A DNA stretch of 64,000 nucleotides. Source: Nothopassalora personata. Its lineage: Eukaryota > Ascomycota > Dothideomycetes > Mycosphaerellales > Mycosphaerellaceae. The DNA lies in NCBI GenBank assembly GCA_033816765.1, contig CM066292.1:310001-374000 (forward strand), read 5' to 3'. A program made the position numbers and the translations under genes. A model generated the notes under the pieces. It worked only from the letters and a program-made list of their open reading frames with translations, searched no databases and had not been told where the DNA came from. The stretch's first letter is position 1. Each line of letters starts with the position of its first letter. This document shows positions 56,388 to 64,000 of the stretch, one piece after another.

Positions 56388-57598
56388 TATATAATCTTCT
56401 CTACTTCCTTCTATATCTTATGTTACCTTCTATAACGCCTTATATTTAACTACTATACGTGTAGTATTCGTAAGTCCTTATACTAGCTCCTAGCTATTAT
56501 ATTCCTCTAGCTAGCCCTTCTATCGTATATCGTACTAGGTACTTACTTTACCCTTATACCTATACTTTCCTAGTACTACTACTACTTTATATTCCCTATC
56601 CGTATTAGCAAGGGATATAACACCTTCGTCCGTCTAGCTACTCGTATAGGGCTCGAGGAGGGATATATAGAATATATTATAGATTCTTAACTCTACTAGT
56701 AGTACTAGGCGGTACGCCTACGAATTATTAGCGTTAATAATATAATACGGAGCGACGACCTTTAGACCTATCTTCTTCTTTAGTAAGGCTAGTTTTAGAT
56801 TCTTTATAGATAATAAGACTATATTACCTACGTAATAGCTCTTAGCCCTATAGATCTTATTATAGTAGCGATCTTATTTATCTACTACGGTCTACTAGCG
56901 TTTTATAAGCGTAGCGCGCATTTCTCGTATATAGTTAACTAAGTCTACCGCTACTAGTACCTCCCCTTCCTAGATCTTGCCTTAAGATCCTATAGGTCTT
57001 AGGGCAATCTTAGGTCTCTAACTATATACGATCTCGAATAGGCTTATACGTAGCGTAGGATAGGCGCTATTATTATATATAAATTTAGTAATAGCTAGCT
57101 ACTTAGCCTACTCTATCTAGTTCTCGCTATAGTAATAATAAAGGTACTATTCTAAGGTTTAGTTTACTCTCTTAGTCTAACTATTAGTCTAAGGATAAAA
57201 GGCTATAGATAGCTTACGCTTTACCTACGCCTTAAAGTAGAAGTTACTCTAGAACTTACTCGTAAATACTATCCGCGGTTACTTACTATACCCGCTAGGA
57301 TACTATAATGCCGTACGACTTTATCTCGTAATAGCCTCGTAAGCTCCCTAGCTATATATATCTTAGTTATTAGGATATATAAGTTTATTTTAGAGTAGCG
57401 GTCGACAATTACTAGAATCGTATTATATATATATATATATATATATTCGCCTCGCTTACTTAGGTTTAGGTCCGTAATAAAATCCATAGTAATTTCTTAC
57501 TATAGACCGTCTAGCCTAGTTAATAGTTATAAGTTGCCGTAGGATTAATAGCGCCTCGCCTTCGAGGTTTAATATACTCTACCCTATAGTTTCCTATA
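56388..57598 (-). pseudogene. RIP-degraded chromovirus integrase and chromodomain relic (right arm)
   Basis: Reverse complement of 14440-15650, including the identical 72-codon open piece at 57269-57487. The catalytic-Asp loss and chromodomain remnant are the same, so these mutations predate the inverted duplication. Confidence 0.85.
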
Positions 57599-57765
57599 TA
57601 CTCTCTTATATCTTTACTAAGTAATTCCTATTAGTAGTAACGTTATAGTAGCTCTTTAGTCTTTACTTTAATAAAGTACCCTGGGAGTACGTTGTTATAG
57701 TATATATATAGTAACTATACCCTTACTACGTAGTCTTAGGATACTATAATCGTGTTTCTACAATA

Positions 57766-58207
57766 GACTAGTATTAGGTTTAGATAACCTAATAATATTA
57801 TAAGTTAAGAAGATAAGCTTAATTAGGGTTATTCTCGGGCTAATAGGACGTTAAGGGAGAGTAATAAAGTAGTACTTATCTTAGTCTTAGAGGAACTTAA
57901 GAAATAATATAGTAGAGGTTGTATTATAGTATATTTTATATAGTAATATTAAATAGTAATTTAAACGTATTAAAACTGTAAGGAGTTCTTAGCGGTCCTG
58001 AATATTAAGGAGATTTATTCCTAATAGAGTAGTACTCTATTATAACTCTATTTACTCTATCTAAGCTCTATGAGAGTAAAATATTATACCTAGTTATAAC
58101 TTTATTCTCTATCTAAGGTTTAAATACTAAAATAGAGTACGTTACATATAGGTTAATAATTCTAGCTTCGCACGGAACTAAACTGTAATACTATCCTCCT
58201 TCTAGCT
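57766..58207 (-). repeat. RIP-degraded LTR with polypurine tract (right arm)
   Basis: Mirror of 13831-14272. Confidence 0.7.
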
Positions 58208-58291
58208 TAGCTTTGCCCCGAAGCTTAATAGCGGATATGTTTCGTTACTTACCTTTAGTAATAATATCTCCTTCTTATTCCTATAAATGTA

Positions 58292-58680
58292 GTATTACGG
58301 TTCGGTCTAGACTATGTAACTATAGCTAACTATTAGACGCGAATAGTTACGTACGCTATACGCAATTACTCGCTTACTAGCAACTTACTAATCCGCGATT
58401 ACTCGCTTACTAGTAACTAAGTAATCTACGAGTATAGCGATACTATCTCCTTTATGTTAGAAATGCTAAGAATCCCTTATAGTTTCAATACGTTTAATTT
58501 ACTATTTAATATTACTATTTAGAATATACTAAAACCTAACCTCTACTATATTATTTCTTCAGTCGTTATAAGACTAAGATAACTACTACTTTATTACTCT
58601 CTCTCGACTTCTTATTAGCCCGAGAATAAATCTTATTAAGCCTATCTTCTTAACTTATAATAATTTTAAGTTATACTAAA
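58292..58680 (+). repeat. RIP-degraded Gypsy LTR (right arm)
   Basis: Mirror of 13358-13746; it precedes the gag relic in the sense direction. Confidence 0.7.
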
Positions 58681-58737
58681 CCTAATAGCTTTAGACAACC
58701 TCTTCGATAGGAGACCAATAGGGTAAACGGGAAATAC

Positions 58738-59388
58738 TCGCCCCTAGTAAAGTAAGTAGAGCCCGACGACCTTAGACTATAAGCGATACTACTAATGCCT
58801 TAGCTACTTATATAGGTAACAATACCCTTAGGGTTAGTAAGCTAGACTTCTATTACGGCAAACGCTATAAGTTTAATACTTAGGTTACTTAGCTAGATAT
58901 GTACTTTATATTTAATCTAATAGCTAAGAACCTTAAACCCGTCTTTACTACTACCTTCCTTCGAGGACGAGTATAATATTATGTTAAACTATTCCTTAGG
59001 ACCTACCTAGATAGTAATAGTAACGATAATATAAACGGAATTTTTACGTCTTACGGTCACCTTAAAAATGCAATAAAGAGCGTCTTTAGTATATTGAACA
59101 AAGTTACTACTACGGTACGCGCTATGTAATACTTAACCTAGAAGACAACTACCACTAGCTATACTACTAAATTCTAGTTTATAAGAGAACTAGTTATTAC
59201 TAGAGGAGGATCCGGAGGCCTAAGACTTTACTATCGTAGATGCGGATCCTAGTATTATTAGCTTATCCTTATCTCCTTAGACGTAGAGTATAGTTAATAG
59301 TCTTCCTAATAATTTCTAGCTTTCTCCTTCTAGTAAGACGGTCCTATTAGAAGCTTAGCCGTCTTCTTCTTAAAAGATATAAGTTTTT
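58738..59388 (+). pseudogene. RIP-degraded Gypsy gag capsid relic (right arm)
   Basis: Mirror of 12650-13300. The capsid-like frame reads on the plus strand (TQLDMYFIFNLIAKN, FLRGRVQYYVKPFL). Confidence 0.65.
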
Positions 59389-59409
59389 AAGTTTCCCCTA
59401 TTTTTATTA

Positions 59410-59466
59410 ATTAGCTAGGTAGCTTAGTAGTAGAGCGTAGGGTTATAGTCTACGTGTCTATAAATT
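59410..59466 (+). other. tRNA-like 5' half (right arm)
   Basis: Mirror of 12572-12628; acceptor 5' strand and D arm only. Confidence 0.35.
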
Positions 59467-59505
59467 CTCATTTACCCTTACGTAATAGATTATAGATAGC
59501 ATCCC

Positions 59506-62138
59506 TAAGGTCCTTAGTAGGCCCTCAATATATACTTTCTAATACAATATTGTAGTACTAATAGCTAGAAGCTCTTTATTATAGATATCGTAGTTCTATT
59601 CCGCTATATTATTTTCCGGGGGTAATAGACTACTAGGTGTCTCCACCTATTATATATTTATATTAAATCCGCGCCTATTACTATGTTAGACGTATTAGTC
59701 TTAATATAGACTTCCTAACTACTATTAAATAGTTAAAGCGTAGGGGCTAATACGTATTATTTCTTAAGTTGTTTAAAAGTATTAGTTTATCCCTTTTCCT
59801 ATTTAACGTCTTTTCTTATAAGTATCGTTATTAGTATTACTATTTTTAAATAATCCTTAATAAATTTCTAGTTATAATTTACTAGCCTAAGGAATAATTA
59901 TACGTCCTTAACTGTCTTTAGTTCTAGCTATTCTCTAAATAACTATATCTTCGTAGGGTTAATCGCTATCCCTATTATACTAATAATAAAGCCTAAGAAC
60001 TTAACTTCTTTCTTATAGCATTCGTATTTTTTAGGTATCCTCTTATATCCTAAACGCATAAGTTGTTTAGATACGTCCTAGACCTACTTTATATAATTCT
60101 AAAGGGATCCTTTTGTATAGACTAGTATATCGTCTATATAGGTAAATAATGTACACGTTAAGTAGGTCTCTAAGTGTTTTATTAATAAGGCCCTAGTAGG
60201 ATACGGGTATATTAGTTAATTCTATTAGTATAAGTAAGAATTTGTAAAGTCCGTATCTTATCCTAAAAGCGATTTTCTATTCTTCTTCTTCTACTATTCG
60301 TATAGTATAGAAGGGATCTCGTAGGTCAATCTTCGTCTACTAGTCTAATCCAATTAATCTATCTTACGCTTCTTTAATATTAGGTAGCGGGTATTAGATC
60401 TTAATCGTAATCTCGTTTAATTTCCTATAGTCTTATACGAGTTATAACTTCCCGTTTACTTCTAGAACGAATATATATAGAGTTCCTACGCTCGAGGTAG
60501 ATCTTCTTATCTATAATAGCCTTTAGCTAGCTTCTCCTTTAGCTATTCTCGTAAGGTCCATAGCTCTTTCTTATACATTTAATATAGGAGTCTCTATAGA
60601 GGCTCTTTCTCTAGCTAAATATTAATTTAATAATCCTATAGGCGGTTCTTAGGAAGGACTTCTTTACCTCTCTCCTCTTTAAAGAGTCGCGACTATTTAC
60701 GATACTTCTTAGGGATACTTAACTCTAAGACGTTAGTATCCTTCGATAGTATATTACTTCTATTACTACTAGTAACTTTATAACCTAGCGGCCCTTCGCT
60801 AGTATCTATCCTAATTAAAAGTAGTTCTCTTATCCTTCTACTTAGCCTAAGCTATATTCTATTTAGCTATTCTCTTACCTTATCTACTAGCGATCGCTAC
60901 TACTATATAGGTGGTATATTAATAATGTAATTATATTCCCTTAATATAAGTAACTCTCTCTTTTAGTTAACTATTAGATTATACTTTATTAACTAAGATA
61001 TACCTAGTACAATATTATAACTAGCTATATTAGTATTTCCTAAGATAATTTCCTTATAGTACTATTAAATTACTAGTAGTAGCGGTACCGTCTCTCGCTA
61101 TATACTAGGTAAGGATAATCCGTCTACCGCAATTAATTTATACCCTTCGTCTTTCTTTTAGGTTACGATTCCTTTAGTCCTTATAAATATTTCGGGGGTA
61201 AAATTTCCGCTTACTCCGGAATTAATTATAACTTCAGTCCTATAACTATTAACGATTACTTATATTTGAAAGACTATCTCTACTATTAGTAATACTTAAG
61301 CCCTTTCTATATAATATAACTTCCTTTAGTTACTTATTCCTAAGGAGTCGATCCTTTTCCCTATTTATATATAAAACGTCGTACTTTATATCTAGAGGCC
61401 TCCGCCTAAACCTAACGCGATCCTTCCTATCTCCGTATCTATCTTTAGTAACGTTCTTAGATCTTTTACATTTCTAAGTAGAGTACGCGCGCGTATTATA
61501 CTATATTACGTAATTCGTTCAATACAAATATTTTTAACGGGGTAATATATTTACTATCTATAATCTCGCTTTCTATAGGTAGTTATTTAGTAACTACTAT
61601 TATGAGATTTTTGTCGACGCTTATAATTGGGTAATCTAAGCTATTATTTATAGTACGTTAAGGGTTTTATTAAACTTGTAAGGGTACTATATAGTATTCG
61701 TCGTCCTAATTCTTTTAGTAGGAGTTCTTTATACCTTCTCTATAGGTAGACAATTATACTATAAGGCTTCTTTAGTATATTAATTGTAAAGGTTGCTTAT
61801 TTAATATCGTCGTTAGTATCGCTCTCTTCTCCTTTAGAGAAATCTTCTTTACTTAATTCTTCTAGATCCTAATCTTCCTTAATAGTATCTAGGCCGGTAG
61901 TATCTTAGCTTTCTTCTTATAACTCTAGTAACTACGATCTATTCTATCCTAGGTTTTAGTTTTCTAAATCGCTTCTATCGTTATCGGAGTAAAAGTACGA
62001 GTAGCTCCTCTATAAAAGTCTCTATTATTAGTAAGATTAATTTTCTTCTAAAGAAATAGCTAATCTACTTATAACCTTATATTACAATACGTAAATGTTA
62101 CTATTACGTTATGTTTCTACGACTAATTATATATATAT
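59506..62138 (-). pseudogene. RIP-degraded Gypsy gag-protease-RT-RNase H relic (right arm)
   Basis: Reverse complement of 9900-12532, with the RT YIDD motif at 60129-60140 on the minus strand and the same truncation inside RNase H. Confidence 0.85.
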
Positions 62139-62731
62139 CGAAGAAAAGATTATATAACCGTAAGGCGTATCTATCTATTAGTCCTTCGAATACTACCCTT
62201 TAGCTTTAATAACTACTTCTATACGCCTAGGCATAGCCTATACTCTAACCCCATATATACTCTTTAAGTAGGTATTACTTACTAGGTAAGCGTTAAGATA
62301 CGCTCTAGCTTAGCTCTTTATATATCCTTCGATTTAATAGAATCGAAGAGTAGTACTATTATACTTAACCTTTAGCTATTTCGTAAACTAATAGCGCCTA
62401 GCTCTAACTTCCCGGGGAAGAAACATGTACTCTTCTAACGTATATTCTATCTCGTACTACCTATATCGCTAGCGTCGTCTATAGTTTAAGACCTAATAGC
62501 TACTCTATAAGCCTTTATCTACTCTATCCTATCCTCTATGCCTTCTATAACGTAGTCGCCCTTATACTAAGAGGATCCGGTATTAATAACTTAATACTAA
62601 AGGTACTTAAGGATCTAATATAAGGAGATACTTAACGATACTATAGTTACTTAGGGTAGTCGACCTATCCGTAAACATAGTACGGTATATTACTTTAGTA
62701 AGTAGGAGGTTATAGAAAGCTTAAGGTTATA

Positions 62732-63231
62732 GTAGGGTGTTACGGTTTAACATCCCTCGGGACGATAAAGACTAATTACGAGGAAGAGAGACTCTTCTAG
62801 TAAAAGCGGGCCTTAGTACCTAAGGTACTCGCAAATGTTCCCCTTAAGGTACGGGATTGCACGTAACAACATCTAGGGTCTACGCTAAGCGTAAATAGAT
62901 CTAAGGCTAAGATCTATTGCTCCCTCGATAGACACTATAGAGCGACGGGTCTATTACTCTAAGAGTAGACACTACGGAGTAGAGGCTCCTAGAGGAAATC
63001 TCCTTTATATTTAGGAACGTATCTTACCCTTATAGTTAGAGGCGTTTAACTCACTATTTAAAATTACTATTTAGAATACACTATAACCTAACCTCTACCT
63101 TACTACTACTTAGTCTCTACGAGACAAGACAGCTAGTACTTTATTACTCTCCCTTAACTTCCTATCGGCCCGAGAATAAACCCGATTAAGCTTATCTTCT
63201 TAACTTATAATATCATTAGGTTATACTAAAC
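62732..63231 (+). repeat. RIP-degraded Gypsy LTR (right arm)
   Basis: Mirror of 8807-9306, starting TGTTACGG at 62732. Confidence 0.75.
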
Positions 63232-64000
63232 CTAATATAGGGTCGTAGTAGTAATACATTAGTAAGGTATAACTTAAGGGTTCCGAGTAAATAGTCTAAT
63301 AAGGCCCGTAATCTTCCTAAATAGACGGCGCTTACTAATACTTAGTATATTACTAGCTCTAAATATCTATCTACTAAGTACCTCTTCTACCTTATTATAT
63401 ATCTCCTTTAATATCCCTCTAATACTACCTACGTTAGATATTACGAGTCTACTAAAGACTAGTATAAGTAACTAGGTCTAGATCTAAAATACTAGTTAGT
63501 AGCTTAGTAGGTTAATACGCTCGATATAGGCGCTCTACTAGCTAGATTAGTATAGATCCTAAGGTACTTAATATACTTTATTCTCCTTTAAGCTTTAGGT
63601 ACAAGAGTAGTATACATAAGCTATAATAGGGCATCTAAGACTATAGCTAGAGTTACGATCTACTTTAGCCTAATAGATACATTTAGCTTATGATAACATT
63701 TCTTACTAAGGCTTATATATATACTATTTACTAGTGTCTACTAGACCGTACTACTCCGGTATAATAACTAACTTATCCGACGGTTACTGCTTATACACCT
63801 AATAATGAACATAAACTAGTAAGCTATTACGTGGAGGACGTATTCTCATTTAGTACTAAGTCCTAGATCTAAGATACCAGTTATATAGTACGAGTATACC
63901 GGTACTATAGTACGTTATACCTATCGGTATACGTATAAGCTCGTACCGCTAAGCTAGTAGTAGTACTATTAATTTAGAAGAGTTAAGCCGAAGCTAGTTA
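63232..64000. other. Unclassified relic, mirror of 8038-8806
   Basis: Continues the inverted repeat to the last base of the window. The arm therefore extends beyond it. Confidence 0.6.

Larger units (their letters stand above)
49489..64000 (-). repeat. Right arm of the giant inverted repeat
   Basis: Reverse complement of 8038-29856 without element A. Scattered single differences exist, for example in the outer Copia LTR and near 54165. Confidence 0.97.

Noticed and set aside
1..64000. Active host genes or rRNA
   Set aside because: No frame outside elements A and B exceeds about 141 codons and no rRNA-like sequence was seen.
8038..64000. Palindrome as pure assembly artefact
   Set aside because: One arm alone carries element A, and the arms differ at scattered sites and strongly at the inner edge; an artefactual copy would be identical. 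Still to be tested with long reads.

Overview
The window looks like repeat-dense heterochromatin from a filamentous ascomycete (Pezizomycotina). Most of it is old transposon sequence that keeps recognisable reverse transcriptase, integrase, chromodomain and capsid-like reading frames. Those frames are riddled with TAG/TAA codons where the families carry Gln or Trp. TpA is common and CpA/TpG are rare. This is the footprint of repeat-induced point mutation (RIP), which is known from this fungal group. I see no ordinary host gene.

Two GC-rich LTR retrotransposons stand out as intact and RIP-free. Gypsy element A (21744-29043, LTRs 184 bp, target duplication GAATA) and Gypsy element B (40179-47305, LTRs 193 bp, target duplication AGCTT) each have identical LTRs, open gag and pol frames, a chromodomain after the integrase, and a textbook -1 frameshift site joining gag to pol. 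Both also have a stretch just inside the 5' LTR that is complementary to the predicted start of their own transcript, as in self-priming Tf1-type elements.

The largest structure is a very long inverted repeat. Bases 8038-29856 (left arm, minus the 7305-bp insertion of element A) match 49489-64000 (right arm) in reverse complement. Position x pairs with 72038-x outside the insertion and with 79343-x inside it. The arm runs off the right edge of the window, so its outer end is not seen. Each arm holds the same order of RIP-killed elements: a 5.6-kb Copia element, a relic chromovirus integrase/chromodomain block, LTR fragments, gag fragments, and a truncated Gypsy gag-RT relic. The inner end of the left arm falls exactly on a Copia LTR end. 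The innermost ~430 bp of the arms diverge far more than the rest, which points to ectopic recombination between two Copia copies as the origin.

Regions: 1-4028, Gypsy relic with pol, a tRNA-like sequence, an antisense Cys-rich reading frame and the 3' LTR; 4030-6530, minus-strand gag/protease relic; 6536-8806, unclassified; 8807-16937, outer left-arm relics; 16938-29856, Copia with element A nested in it; 29857-33596, unclassified, with an (AAT)n tract; 33597-39470, a relic with a family B DNA polymerase and unknown companion genes; 40179-47305, element B; 47311-49483, low-complexity repeats; 49489-64000, right arm.

The most unusual content is the RIP-killed family B DNA polymerase (minus strand, about 39.45-36.9 kb). 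It has 3'-5' exonuclease and polymerase motifs in the correct order and lies in the spacer of the palindrome. It may mark an extinct virus-like or self-replicating mobile element.
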